This document shows, one piece after another, positions 24,113 to 32,922 of a stretch of DNA of 35,457 nt. The DNA comes from Clostridiaceae bacterium. Lineage in GTDB: Bacteria; Bacillota; Clostridia; Lachnospirales; Lachnospiraceae. The position numbers were made by a program, and so were the translations under genes. How positions within the stretch are numbered: the first letter of the stretch is position 1; each line of letters begins with the position of its first letter. Under the pieces are notes generated by a model. It did no database searches. It was not told the origin of the DNA and saw only the letters and a list, made by a program, of their open reading frames with translations. The stretch spans positions 1-35,457 of the forward strand of contig CAJTGF010000057.1 in assembly GCA_910575585.1 (NCBI GenBank), given 5' to 3'.

Positions 24113-25291
24113 TTACCGTTTTACCCCCTTAGCCCCGGAAAGCGTCTGCTGGCTCAAAATATTCGTATCAAAGGTATAAGTCAGGCTCTTCTCCTCCCTT
24201 TCCCTTTTCATAGCCAGCTGGATCATCCGGTCCAGAAGCTGCGTATATTTCACGCCCACAGGCTCCCACAGATAAAAAGCCAGGGAACCGGGTATGGTAT
24301 TGATCTCATTAAGGTACAGTTTATCCGTATCCCTGTCAATCATAAAGTCAATCCTTGAAACCCCGCTGCACCCCAGACACTGGAAGGCTTTTACCGCCAT
24401 ATCGCGAACTTCTTTCCGCTTATCCTGTGACAATTCCGCTGGTATTTTTCTGGACACGCTGGCCATTCCCTTGGAACCGCCTTTGGCGTTGTTAAGATAT
24501 TTGTCTTCATAGCTTAGGATCTCATCGGAATGAAGAGGTTCTTCACATTCCGATGCCTCGGCTTCATTCTCATCCCCAAGTACGGCGCAGTTAATCTCCC
24601 GAAGGTTCATGATGGCAGGCTCCACAAGGATCCTTGTGGCGTAGGTATAAGCGTCATCAATAGACTTTTCCAGTTCCGTCTTGTTTTTCGCCACGCTGAT
24701 CCCCACGCTGGATCCAAGGTTTACCGGCTTGACGATCACCGGATACCCAAATTTTTTCTCCACCCTGTCGATCATGGCAGCCACATCCCGGTAGTCGCAA
24801 GACCGGAAAAGAATACAGTCCAGAACCGGAACACCGTTATCTTTCAGAACCGCTTTCATCAGATATTTGTCCATTCCCAGAGCCGAAGCCGTCACATCAC
24901 AGCCTACAAAGGGAAGTCCTACCGTTTTCAGATACCCCTGCAGCGTTCCGTCCTCCTCATTGGTTCCGTGGACGATGGGAAACGCCACATCTACGGCAAT
25001 GGCATTGTTTTTTCCGAATTTTTTCATGGGATAGGGCATCATGGATACCTGCCCGTTTTCATTGATAAATATGACTCTCTGAGATTTTTTCAGCAGTTCC
25101 GGGATATTTTTGTACGCCTCAATGTCCCCTGTCTTCTCCCCTGTGTACATGTCACCGTCTTTGGTGATGTATACCGGGATGATCTCATATTTTTCCCTAT
25201 CCATGCTCATTATGGCCTGGATAGCCGAGATAATGGAAACCTCATGCTCCACGCTCTTTCCGCCAAACAGCACTGCTACCTTTGTCGTCAT
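24113..25291 (-). CDS. ddl: D-alanine--D-alanine ligase
   Basis: Ddl joins two D-alanines using ATP for peptidoglycan precursors. The 392-residue ATP-grasp protein has GGKSVEHEVSIISA at the start, the FPIVHGTNEEDGTLQGYL block, the VIVKPVNLGSSVGIS ATP-binding lysine and Ser loop, YEDKY in the omega loop as in D-Ala-D-Ala enzymes, and the LNEINTIPGS metal site. A 23-residue tail (KSLTYTFDT onward) extends past the usual end. ATG 25291 follows GAGGAG; an in-frame TTG upstream was rejected. The gene starts 36 nt after murF, whose product uses the dipeptide. Confidence 0.95.
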   Translation of the reverse strand: MTTKVAVLFGGKSVEHEVSIISAIQAIMSMDREKYEIIPVYITKDGDMYTGEKTGDIEAYKNIPELLKKSQRVIFINENGQVSMMPYPMKKFGKNNAIAVDVAFPIVHGTNEEDGTLQGYLKTVGLPFVGCDVTASALGMDKYLMKAVLKDNGVPVLDCILFRSCDYRDVAAMIDRVEKKFGYPVIVKPVNLGSSVGISVAKNKTELEKSIDDAYTYATRILVEPAIMNLREINCAVLGDENEAEASECEEPLHSDEILSYEDKYLNNAKGGSKGMASVSRKIPAELSQDKRKEVRDMAVKAFQCLGCSGVSRIDFMIDRDTDKLYLNEINTIPGSLAFYLWEPVGVKYTQLLDRMIQLAMKREREEKSLTYTFDTNILSQQTLSGAKGVKR

Positions 25292-25327
25292 AGCCTTAAA
25301 TCTCCTCTCAATATCCAATAATCAGGT

Positions 25328-26893
25328 TCAATAATTATCCGGCAGATCATTTTCCAGCAAAATGTATTTGTGGCCATCTTCTTTTATGGCATAAGCCCAA
25401 GTCAGGGCTTCTTCCAGCTTCTCCACTGTCTGGCATTTGTCCATGGCAAATCCGGACTCCTGAATGCCTTTTCGGATGGGCTCTGTGTGCTTTTTGCCTA
25501 CCAGGGCAATATAGTCGCAGCAAGCGGCGGCATAGCCGCCGAACTCGTAGTTATACCGCTCTTCCTCCGCTCCCAGCTCCACCATGCCGGGAGTAATGAG
25601 GATCCGCACGCCGTCGAACATAGCCAGGGTTTCCACCGCCGCCTTGGAACCGGCGGGATTGGAATTGAAAGCGTCGTCAATGATGGTGACCGGTCCTTTA
25701 TCCAATATCTTCATGCGGTGCTCCACTGACTGAATGCGGCGCACCGGGACTTTCAAATCTTTCAGGGCAATGCCCAGCTTATGGGAAACGGCTATGGCTC
25801 CCACCACATTGACCACATTATGGCTGCCGATCAGGCGCATCTGAAACTGTTCCGTCTCACCGTCAGGGGCAGTTACCCGAAACTCCGTGCCAAGCTGGGA
25901 CAATTTGATGTCAGAAGCCTGGTAGCCTTTTGAGCCGTAAAAAATACAGCTTTCGTATTGCCGGCCTTTTTCTTTTATATGGTCATTGATATAAGAATTG
26001 TCTCCGTTTAAGAACAGCATCCCGTCTTTTGGCAGGGCATCCGCCAACTCGAATTTGGTGGATTTTATGTTGTCCATATTGAAAAAGGTCTCCAAATGCT
26101 GGGGGCCTATGGAGGTGATAATCCCATGGTCCGGATGTACGATGTCGCAGATCTCTTTTATGTCTCCTACATGGCGGGCTCCCATTTCGCAGATGAAAAT
26201 TTCGTGGGAGGGTTTTAGGGATCCTCGGATAGTTTTGACCACACCCATAGGCGTGTTATAACTGGCCGGGGTCATCAGCACGTTGAAGCGGCTCTGCAGC
26301 AGGGTATTTAAAAAGTATTTGACGCTGGTTTTTCCGTAGCTGCCTGTTATGCCGATGATGGTCAGCTGGCGGCTGTCCTGGAGACGTTTTTTCGCGTCGT
26401 TGATGTAATGCCGGTTAATGCCTTTTTCAATGGGGCTGTTGATGATATTGGAAGGCAGAAGGAAAAATTCTTGGCACAGCAGCACAAGGCCGCAGGCTGC
26501 CCAAAGACCTTTTTGGCCTCCTAAACCATACAGGACTGCCGCCATGAGCAGGCTTAAAGCCCCATTGGTAATTATAAGCCTTTTTACCCGGTTGGTGTAT
26601 ACCAGCTTTTTCTTGGTGTTATTGCGTTTCAGCAGACGGTAATACCATATGGTCACAAGCGTGCAGATAAGCAGAATAAACGCTGTGACGCCATGGGGGA
26701 ACACCGCTGCCAGAAGTCCGGCTAAAAAGCCTGCCAAAAGCAGGCCCTGCTTCCTTATATTTTTTTTCATCCAGGAAATATGCTCTGTATTTTTGTATCC
26801 GTTCAGCTGGAACATGTGCATATTGTAGCGCATAGCCAAACAGGCGGCACATAAGGCGGTTACCAATTGGATAACCAACATAATCTTCATCAT
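25328..26893 (-). CDS. murF: MurF-type Mur ligase with N-terminal membrane domain
   Basis: MurF adds D-Ala-D-Ala to the UDP-MurNAc tripeptide. The 521-residue protein begins with about 150 residues containing four or five hydrophobic helices (for example LLLAGFLAGLLAAVFPHGV), which classical cytoplasmic MurF lacks. The ligase then follows: Walker-type GITGSYGKTS (171-180), SYNTPMGVVKTIRGS, CEMGARHVGDIKEI, the carbamylated-Lys region KSTKFELADAL, and the C-terminal DDAFNSNPAGSKAAVETL block. The fusion suggests a membrane-tethered enzyme close to MraY. It lies in an operon with ddl and an alpha/beta hydrolase. Confidence 0.9.
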   Translation of the reverse strand: MMKIMLVIQLVTALCAACLAMRYNMHMFQLNGYKNTEHISWMKKNIRKQGLLLAGFLAGLLAAVFPHGVTAFILLICTLVTIWYYRLLKRNNTKKKLVYTNRVKRLIITNGALSLLMAAVLYGLGGQKGLWAACGLVLLCQEFFLLPSNIINSPIEKGINRHYINDAKKRLQDSRQLTIIGITGSYGKTSVKYFLNTLLQSRFNVLMTPASYNTPMGVVKTIRGSLKPSHEIFICEMGARHVGDIKEICDIVHPDHGIITSIGPQHLETFFNMDNIKSTKFELADALPKDGMLFLNGDNSYINDHIKEKGRQYESCIFYGSKGYQASDIKLSQLGTEFRVTAPDGETEQFQMRLIGSHNVVNVVGAIAVSHKLGIALKDLKVPVRRIQSVEHRMKILDKGPVTIIDDAFNSNPAGSKAAVETLAMFDGVRILITPGMVELGAEEERYNYEFGGYAAACCDYIALVGKKHTEPIRKGIQESGFAMDKCQTVEKLEEALTWAYAIKEDGHKYILLENDLPDNY

Positions 26894-26914
26894 TCTGCTT
26901 TACTCTCCCCACTA

Positions 26915-27688
26915 TTATCCCATTTTAAAATATGACTCCATAATCCTGCGAAATACTGCCGGCTGATCTAAAAAGCTGAAATGACCGGCGCCGTTTATGA
27001 CTGCCAGCCCTGCGCCGGGTATCAGCTGCTCCATCAATCTTCCGTCTGACAAAGGCGTCGCGGTGTCCCGATCCCCCCATATCAGCAGGGTATCCTGACG
27101 GATATCTTTCAGCAAGGGGGTCAGATCTTCGTTGACCGCTTTCACCAAGCACTGGCGCATCATCGGCGACGCATTGCGGTAATCCGCCGAACCCTGACGG
27201 CTTTTCCAGTCGTCGATCAGTTCCGGGCAAATGGCGTAAATCGGTTTTAGGGCTGTGATCTTTTTCATGACCTTGTAGGTTTTTATTTTCAGTTTTTGCT
27301 TCCATGTCTTTTTCGGCAGGATTCCGGCGCTGTCTATGAGGACAATGTTTGAAATCTCAAAGGGCAGAGACGGTCTGGCGGCCAGACGGATTATGACTCT
27401 TCCGCCGTAAGAATGGCCTATGAGAGAGGCTTTTTCAATGTGCAGCGCATCCATGAATTTCACCATGAATCGGGCATAGTCTTCTACAGCCCATGGATCG
27501 CGGGGTTCGTCGCTGTCGCCAAAGCCGGGAAAATCCAGCTGGATCACTCTGTACTTTGCGTTGACGCAGGCGGCTACAGAGTCATATGCCGCCATGTTTG
27601 TTCCCCAGCCCTGAAGGATTACGATCACATTGTCCCCGGCTCCGGATTCCTTGTAGGCAATCTTGTATCCATCTATGACAATCTCCAT
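26915..27688 (-). CDS. alpha/beta hydrolase
   Basis: This is a 257-residue alpha/beta-hydrolase fold enzyme. The nucleophile elbow is GHSYGGR with Ser93, the oxyanion region is QGWGT, the acid is in LLIWGDRDTATP, and the base is the His of GAGHFSFLDQP. There is no signal peptide. The substrate is unknown. It is the first gene of the operon with murF and ddl (21 nt gap to murF), so an esterase or amidase role in cell-wall metabolism is possible but only inferred from location. Confidence 0.9.
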   Translation of the reverse strand: MEIVIDGYKIAYKESGAGDNVIVILQGWGTNMAAYDSVAACVNAKYRVIQLDFPGFGDSDEPRDPWAVEDYARFMVKFMDALHIEKASLIGHSYGGRVIIRLAARPSLPFEISNIVLIDSAGILPKKTWKQKLKIKTYKVMKKITALKPIYAICPELIDDWKSRQGSADYRNASPMMRQCLVKAVNEDLTPLLKDIRQDTLLIWGDRDTATPLSDGRLMEQLIPGAGLAVINGAGHFSFLDQPAVFRRIMESYFKMG

Positions 27689-27786
27689 GTTTTGACCCTT
27701 TCTTTGATATTCTTATGCCGCCCCATAGTTCCCGCAATATTTGCTGGCAATACGCCTGACAGACAAAAGCACCGTGTGATATTCCT

Positions 27787-27815
27787 ATTCTAAGAGGTTA
27801 GGGGGTATCTGTCAA
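27787..27815 (-). promoter_or_regulatory. promoter of the hydrolase-murF-ddl operon
   Basis: The minus strand has perfect -35 TTGACA (27810-27815), a 17-nt spacer and -10 TAGAAT (27787-27792). The leader to the hydrolase ATG is about 95 nt. Confidence 0.8.
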
Positions 27816-27918
27816 TCCACAAATTTCTTGAGAACCTTACTTATATATATGCGTATAGGGTTGGCTGTGGAAATATCCCAATGGTTGAAATAAGGCTGCA
27901 ACATGTGCCTGAAAACGA

Positions 27919-29484
27919 TTACACCATCAGCACCTTAACCTTCTTCATACAAACCCAATAATTCCTCTCTCTTGTACTTTTTGCGTCTCTTATCCGCTCC
28001 TCCATATATTCCAGCTCTCTTCTCCAGTCTGCCCGCACGATGCCCAGCTTTAAACAACGCCTTGCCTCCTTTTCCTTCTCCGCCCCCAAACCGGCATATT
28101 CCATGTCTGTCAGCGCCTTTGTGGCGGCCTTATCGTAATCGGGATTAAAAAATCTTCGCCATACCGAATCATACTCCAGCTCAAACACCGTGTTCTCCCT
28201 GCCGTCTGGCAGAAAGCAGACGTCTTCCGATGTTTCTTCTATATGGAGATAGTATAAAGACGCCCGGTCTTTTCCCTCATTAATCCGCAGAATCCTTCCC
28301 AGCCGCTGTATCCTTTGCCGCCTGGCAGCGGTTCCTGACAGAATAATACCTATGGACGCGTCCGGCACGTCCACGCCTTCATCTATGGCTTTACAGGCGA
28401 TAAGAATCCGTATCTGACCGGTGCGAAACCTTTCCAGCGCGTTTTTGTTGGCCTGCGGACCCATCTGGGAGTGATATCGTCCCACCCTTCCGGGATACTG
28501 CCGGTGCAGAAGCTTATACAGCGTTTCCGCTTGACGGATACGTTCGCCAAAAATAAGGATCTTTTCGTGTTCATCCAGACTGCCCACCAGATCCAAAGCG
28601 CAGTCAATCCGTTCCGCGGCCAGACACACCAGGCTTTTTCTTTTGTAGGAAAGCCTCATATACCCGGCCGCGGCTTCCGCGATCTCTCTGTCTTTACTGC
28701 TGCAGAGATTTTGAAGCAGCTCAAATTGTTCTTTTATGTCCATCTTTTTCAGCGCCGGATGCGCGTTCACCAAAGCGCTGTACAGCAGTGTCATTTTATC
28801 CGTAATCTCCTCATATTCGGCCCGCTCGTCCCCCTGAAAGGATAGACGGATATGAAAAACGTCGTACTGACATACGGTTCCCAATCGGGACGCCTCCTCC
28901 ATGCCGTAGGTGTATATCCTGCGCCCTAAAACGGATGTCAGGTACTGGCGGGATTGTCCAAAGGGCAGGGTGGCGGAAAGACCCAGCGTAAAAAAATTCT
29001 CCCGATACGGTTCGATAAACGGCAGAAACTCGAAAATAAGGCGGTTCTGGCCGCTGTCATAATGATGACATTCATCGGCGATCAGGAAAACGGCTTCCCC
29101 CTGTTTCAGTTCAGTAAGGATCTGCCTGGCCAGCTGGTAGCGGGCGGAGTTGATCACATAAATCATGTATTGACAGTCCGCAGAATCTTTAAAGCCTCCG
29201 CCCCGAAGCCCTACTTTTCCCGCCCATAATCTGCCTTTTTCCTCCTCCTGACCCTGGGAATAAAACTCTTTTATAGCTTTGTTCCACTGCTGCATCAGCG
29301 CGCTTGTGGGGACCACAATCTTTACCTTCAGATTGGAGTTTTTGTGTTGTAACAGCCTGCCCGCCGCTGTCAGGGCCAGAAAAGTTTTTCCGGAACCGGT
29401 AACCGCCTGAACCATTCCGCGGCAGCCATTGGACTGCCAGCGATTTAAACATTCTTCCTGCCAGCTGTAGAGTTTTCGTTCCAT
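27919..29484 (-). CDS. SF2 DEAD/DEAH-type helicase (XPB/restriction-like)
   Basis: This is a 521-residue superfamily 2 helicase. Motif I is AVTGSGKT (27-34), motif Ia VPTSALMQQW, motif II Asp137-Glu-Cys-His140, motif III SATLPFG, motif V GVDVPDAS, and motif VI QRLQRLGR-like (RIQRLGRILR). The layout resembles XPB/Rad25-like and type I/III restriction helicases, without a nuclease or methylase domain. AGGTGG precedes the ATG. It is divergently oriented from an operon with two BREX-type ATPases, with 183 bp between the starts. Helicases of this kind accompany such ATPases in BREX and Shango systems, so a defence role is plausible but not shown. Confidence 0.88.
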   Translation of the reverse strand: MERKLYSWQEECLNRWQSNGCRGMVQAVTGSGKTFLALTAAGRLLQHKNSNLKVKIVVPTSALMQQWNKAIKEFYSQGQEEEKGRLWAGKVGLRGGGFKDSADCQYMIYVINSARYQLARQILTELKQGEAVFLIADECHHYDSGQNRLIFEFLPFIEPYRENFFTLGLSATLPFGQSRQYLTSVLGRRIYTYGMEEASRLGTVCQYDVFHIRLSFQGDERAEYEEITDKMTLLYSALVNAHPALKKMDIKEQFELLQNLCSSKDREIAEAAAGYMRLSYKRKSLVCLAAERIDCALDLVGSLDEHEKILIFGERIRQAETLYKLLHRQYPGRVGRYHSQMGPQANKNALERFRTGQIRILIACKAIDEGVDVPDASIGIILSGTAARRQRIQRLGRILRINEGKDRASLYYLHIEETSEDVCFLPDGRENTVFELEYDSVWRRFFNPDYDKAATKALTDMEYAGLGAEKEKEARRCLKLGIVRADWRRELEYMEERIRDAKSTRERNYWVCMKKVKVLMV

Positions 29485-29547
29485 TTCGCCACCTGTCTGC
29501 GTTTTCGGGATATGATTATCCTTGCAAATCGTTTTGTCTATTTTTAT

Positions 29548-29553
29548 ATTTTA
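29548..29553 (-). promoter_or_regulatory. probable -10 element of the helicase gene
   Basis: The minus strand has an extended -10 (TGGTAAAAT) with the hexamer TAAAAT at 29548-29553, about 64 nt before the helicase ATG. No good -35 box is visible; TTTCGG lies at 17 nt. Confidence 0.45.
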
Positions 29554-29583
29554 CCACATCTGCGGCATTTCCGAAAGAAATTG

Positions 29584-29612
29584 TTGAAAACTCGCCTTGT
29601 ATCGCTTATACT
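29584..29612 (+). promoter_or_regulatory. promoter of the ATPase operon
   Basis: There is -35 TTGAAA (29584-29589), a 17-nt spacer and -10 TATACT (29607-29612), 55 nt before the ATG at 29668. Confidence 0.75.
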
Positions 29613-29667
29613 TTTTGTAGTTACCATATCAATTAGAATAAACTTTAACCGCAAAGGAAAACCAATT

Positions 29668-30444
29668 ATGAACTACGAAAATCTTTATGAGTCTATGCTG
29701 CCCCACCAGAAAGCTTTAAAAGACAGCCTTGCCTCTCTTCAAAAGCTTTCCAAAATTGTCACAAAGGAGACGGACGGGGGAGATATTAAGAACCTTTTAA
29801 AAGACCTGGATTCCATGAGAGAAACCGCCGCCGTTCTATCTGCCGCGCTGGAAGCCATGAAAAACGCTGCCGGCGGATTTGACACGAAAGCGTATTTTGA
29901 AAGCGGAGACTTTGCGCAGCAGATGCTGGATGCCTGCCAGGAAAAGGGTGTGGATGTCCGGGGCGCTTCGCCGGTGTATGAGATGTTCCCATACCGGGTG
30001 AAACTGGATATGGAGAATCAGGACCTTTATCTTGACCGGAAAAAGGTGCAGTGTGTACGTCCCCAAAGCTTTGTGGATATGGTTCAGAAAAGCCAGGAAA
30101 AGCTTAACCGGGCCTCCTTTAATCCCTCTGCATTTGCCGCTGAGCTGGCAGATGCCTATGACACTGCCGTCCTGAAGCTGAAACGACGGTCTGCGGCGGA
30201 TATTTACCTTAACAGCCTGTACAAATACCTGGCTCCCATGAGCCGTTTCCGAAAAGATTATGACCAGCAGAGCTTTGCTTTTGATCTGGCCAGACTGTAT
30301 ATTTCCAGGATTGAAGAGACGAAAAACGGAAGACGGTTCCAGTTCGGCCCCAGCAGGGAAAGTAATAAATCCATCCGAATCTTGGACGAAAACGGCAAGG
30401 AATACTTCCTGTCCACCATCTGTTTCTATAATCAAGAGGTATAA
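29668..30444 (+). CDS. hypothetical protein of the ATPase/helicase locus
   Basis: I do not recognise this 258-residue protein. Residues 1-75 look helical and could form a coiled coil. Residues about 95-125 (VYEMFPYRVKLDMENQDLYL) look like beta strands, and residues 130-215 are helical. The C-terminus (RRFQFGPSRESNKSIRILDE) is beta-like. There is no membrane segment, signal peptide or catalytic motif. ATG 29668 follows AAAGGA at a usual distance; the open frame extends upstream to 29512 but that part contains the promoter. The downstream ATPase starts 2 nt after its stop, so the two are tightly coupled and it is probably a subunit or adaptor of that complex. Confidence 0.75.
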   Translation: MNYENLYESMLPHQKALKDSLASLQKLSKIVTKETDGGDIKNLLKDLDSMRETAAVLSAALEAMKNAAGGFDTKAYFESGDFAQQMLDACQEKGVDVRGASPVYEMFPYRVKLDMENQDLYLDRKKVQCVRPQSFVDMVQKSQEKLNRASFNPSAFAAELADAYDTAVLKLKRRSAADIYLNSLYKYLAPMSRFRKDYDQQSFAFDLARLYISRIEETKNGRRFQFGPSRESNKSIRILDENGKEYFLSTICFYNQEV

Positions 30445-30446
30445 GC

Positions 30447-31622
30447 ATGACATCGGATTTTAATGAAATTACGGACGCCCCTCTTTCCTGCGGCATTGAG
30501 TTTCTTACGGATTTTTGGAGAGAAAAGTATCTGCAGGAATACATTAAAAACGGCGGCAGCAAGCTTAAATTTATCACCGGACGTCCGGGCAGCGGAAAAA
30601 CCCATTTTCTGCGTCTGATGTCTTCTATTGCCGCCCAGGAACATTACAAGACCGTGTGGTTTTCCGCAAAAGATGTATGGATGCATGATTTTAAAGAGGT
30701 CTATGTGGAGATTTTTCATCAGAGCGGCCTTTTGGACTGTCTGCAGGCTCTCAGCCTGCAGGTGGTGAAAGATATGGGGTTTGATTGTCAGGAGATTCCG
30801 GAAGGGATGAAGTTTTTTGACTACCTCTCCCAGAATGGAATGGGGGATGCCATGAACAAACGGGAGATCCGCACCCTTTTAAAACAGCTGTTTCTGGATA
30901 ATCCCATGCTTGACAATAATTTTGCCCTGGCCTGCTCCATGCTTACGGGAAGTATTCTGGGATATCCTCTTTTGGAGGACCCAAGCAGGGATATGCTTCT
31001 TGCATGGCTGGAGGGTGACCGCGCGGTGAAGCTTTCCCAGCTGCGTTCCCTGGGTTTTTATCCCAGCCGTATTACCAAGTTTAATGCCAGGCATATGCTG
31101 CGCTCTTTGGCAGAAGTTGTTCGGTTAAGCGGATATTGCGGACTGTTTATTGCCGTTGACGATCTGGAGATCCTGATCAGCCGCTCCAGCTTAGAGCCGG
31201 TCCACTACACAAAGGCGAAGCGGGAAGACAGCTATGAAAGCATCCGCCAACTGATTGATGATATTGATTCCATGAAAAATATTATGTTTATCTACGGATT
31301 TGACCGGGAACTGATGGACCATGAGAACGCGGGACTAAAGGCTTACCAGGCCCTGTGGATGCGGATCCAGAATGAGATCGTAGGGGAGCGGTTTAACCGT
31401 TTTTCCGATATGGTGGATCTGGATCTGCTGGCCGCCCAGGAGTACACTCCCGATGTTATTATTTCCATGTCCGAAAGTCTTGCCCACGCCCATAAGAACG
31501 CGGCCATAACTCCTCTGGATATGGATGCGGCCCGGGAGATCGCGGCCCAGGCCCGCACGGGAGCCGTAGGAATCCCCAAACTGGTCCAGATTGCTATGGA
31601 GGAGGTGAGCAGGAATGTATGA
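30447..31622 (+). CDS. BREX BrxC/BrxD-like (DUF2791-type) P-loop ATPase, first copy
   Basis: This 391-residue ATPase has Walker A GRPGSGKT (45-52) and Walker B LFIAVDDLE with Asp238-Asp239. The block LRSLAEVVRLSGYCGLFIAV, then SYESIRQLIDDID and IMFIYGFDRELMD matches what I remember of the BREX ATP-binding (DUF2791/PF10923) family: a helix before Walker B, a LRQLID-type helix, and a sensor strand. In BREX these proteins are multimeric ATPases required for phage exclusion. Here it is coupled to a hypothetical protein upstream and overlaps a paralogous ATPase by 8 nt downstream, suggesting a hetero-oligomer. Confidence 0.82.
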   Translation: MTSDFNEITDAPLSCGIEFLTDFWREKYLQEYIKNGGSKLKFITGRPGSGKTHFLRLMSSIAAQEHYKTVWFSAKDVWMHDFKEVYVEIFHQSGLLDCLQALSLQVVKDMGFDCQEIPEGMKFFDYLSQNGMGDAMNKREIRTLLKQLFLDNPMLDNNFALACSMLTGSILGYPLLEDPSRDMLLAWLEGDRAVKLSQLRSLGFYPSRITKFNARHMLRSLAEVVRLSGYCGLFIAVDDLEILISRSSLEPVHYTKAKREDSYESIRQLIDDIDSMKNIMFIYGFDRELMDHENAGLKAYQALWMRIQNEIVGERFNRFSDMVDLDLLAAQEYTPDVIISMSESLAHAHKNAAITPLDMDAAREIAAQARTGAVGIPKLVQIAMEEVSRNV

Positions 31623-32805
31623 TATTGAAGCAAGACACATTATTGAGGCTCTGCGTTCCGGCGTTCCCTCCAGAGCGGTGGGGCAGTATTTTTCCGAAGC
31701 CCGCCCGAAGATCATGAAGGATATTTCGGGCCGTCTGGAGACGGTGCGGGAAAAAGGCCGGTCCAGCGGCATGATCATCAGCGGAAAGTACGGCGAGGGA
31801 AAGACCCATCTGCTGAACACGGTTTTTAATCTGGCTCACTCCAACAATATGGTGGTTTCCTATCTCTGTTTAAGCAAGGAAACTCCCATGGACAAGCTGC
31901 ATCTGGTGTATCAGAAGGCGCTGCAGAACCTTTATCTTCCGGGCCGCCGGCAGCCGGGTTTTATGCATGAGCTGGAGAAGATCTCTCCCAACAGCCCTCT
32001 GGCCGGTGAGATGCTTCCTTTTGCGGCCAAATATCTGGAGACTGACAAGCTGTACTATTTGTTCCGGGCTTATTTGAATACGGAGGATTCCGATGAAAAG
32101 TTTCTGCTTCTGGCAGATCTGGAAGGGGATTTTGTGGCCAACGGATCTCTGAAAAAGATTTATAAGCGGATTTTCGGACAGGTGGTAAAATACAACGAGA
32201 ATTTTACAAAGACACGGCACTGTGGAGATTATTTCTCTTTTATGAGCCATCTGTTTACGCAGATGGGATATGACGGATGGGTTATCCTCATTGACGAGAC
32301 GGAGCTTATGGGGCGGCTTAGCAAAAAGGCCCGTATTAACGCTTACCGCAATATGGCCAGGTTCCTTCTTCCGGAATTGTGTCCGGAGGCAACTTTTTCG
32401 CTGTTCGCGCTTACTTCTTCTTATGTGGAGGACGTGATTGAGGGAAAGCATGATTATGAGAATCTGGAAACGATTTACCCAATCAGCCAGGAACCGGCCA
32501 GAACGGTCCTTGATATGCTGGTCCGCGCCCCCCAGCTTATGCCTCTGACAAAGGATGAGATTGTCAATGCCCTCTGCAAGATACAGGATTTTCATGGAAG
32601 GGCTTATGAATGGACTCCCAGTGTATCCCCGGAGGCTTTATCGGAAGCTACAAAGTCGGGAGGGTATCTGCTGCGTACGAAGATTCGGGCAGCTATCGAG
32701 TTTCTGGACCAGCTTTATCAGTATGGGAAGGCAGGAAAGACTACGATAAATGAACTGGGACAGGAGACGTTTGAGGAGGATGTTCCTTCGATTGAGGAGT
32801 TTTGA
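31615..32805 (+). CDS. BREX BrxD-like (DUF2791-type) P-loop ATPase, second copy
   Basis: This is a 396-residue paralogue of the preceding ATPase. Its start IIEALRSGVPSRAVGQYF is the clearest BrxD/DUF2791 hallmark. Walker A is GKYGEGKT (57-64) and Walker B WVILIDETELM with Asp227-Glu228. ALTSSYVEDV is a sensor-like strand after it. Unlike the first copy, the Walker B is followed by the standard Glu, so this copy is more likely the active ATPase. The C-terminal end is acidic (EEDVPSIEEF). The ATG lies within the end of the preceding gene, with GGAGG upstream. An intrinsic terminator follows directly. Confidence 0.85.
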   Translation: MYDIEARHIIEALRSGVPSRAVGQYFSEARPKIMKDISGRLETVREKGRSSGMIISGKYGEGKTHLLNTVFNLAHSNNMVVSYLCLSKETPMDKLHLVYQKALQNLYLPGRRQPGFMHELEKISPNSPLAGEMLPFAAKYLETDKLYYLFRAYLNTEDSDEKFLLLADLEGDFVANGSLKKIYKRIFGQVVKYNENFTKTRHCGDYFSFMSHLFTQMGYDGWVILIDETELMGRLSKKARINAYRNMARFLLPELCPEATFSLFALTSSYVEDVIEGKHDYENLETIYPISQEPARTVLDMLVRAPQLMPLTKDEIVNALCKIQDFHGRAYEWTPSVSPEALSEATKSGGYLLRTKIRAAIEFLDQLYQYGKAGKTTINELGQETFEEDVPSIEEF

Positions 32806-32808
32806 CGG

Positions 32809-32841
32809 AAAGGGGCCGAGATGCCCCTTTCTTATTTTTTT
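32809..32841 (+). terminator. intrinsic terminator of the ATPase operon
   Basis: The arms AAAGGGG / CCCCTTT (32809-32815 and 32824-32830) are followed by CTTATTTTTTT. It begins 4 nt after the stop of the second ATPase. Confidence 0.92.
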
Positions 32842-32869
32842 ATCCAATTTTTCCTTTGTGAATTTTTTA

Positions 32870-32881
32870 TGAACACGTTCA
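32870..32881. promoter_or_regulatory. TetR operator half of a pair (upstream copy)
   Basis: The site reads TGAAC-AC-GTTCA, a dyad with a 2-nt centre, ending 7 bp before the -35 box of the tetR promoter. It matches the second site at 32923-32934 in both arms. Autoregulation by the adjacent TetR is inferred. Confidence 0.7.
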
Positions 32882-32888
32882 GAAAAGA

Positions 32889-32917
32889 TTGACAAACCAT
32901 CCATCCATGTCTATAAT
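32889..32917 (+). promoter_or_regulatory. consensus promoter of the tetR operon
   Basis: There are perfect hexamers: -35 TTGACA (32889-32894), a 17-nt spacer, -10 TATAAT (32912-32917). The transcript would start near 32924, giving a leader of about 200 nt before the TetR ATG. Confidence 0.92.
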
Positions 32918-32922
32918 ATAAA

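Noticed and set aside
29512-29667. N-terminal extension of the hypothetical protein at 29668
   Set aside because: The stretch holds the promoter (29584-29612), and an RBS is placed correctly for the ATG at 29668.
27919-32805. Complete BREX or Shango system
   Set aside because: The characteristic methylase, PglZ or TerB-type genes are not in the window; only ATPases and a helicase are.
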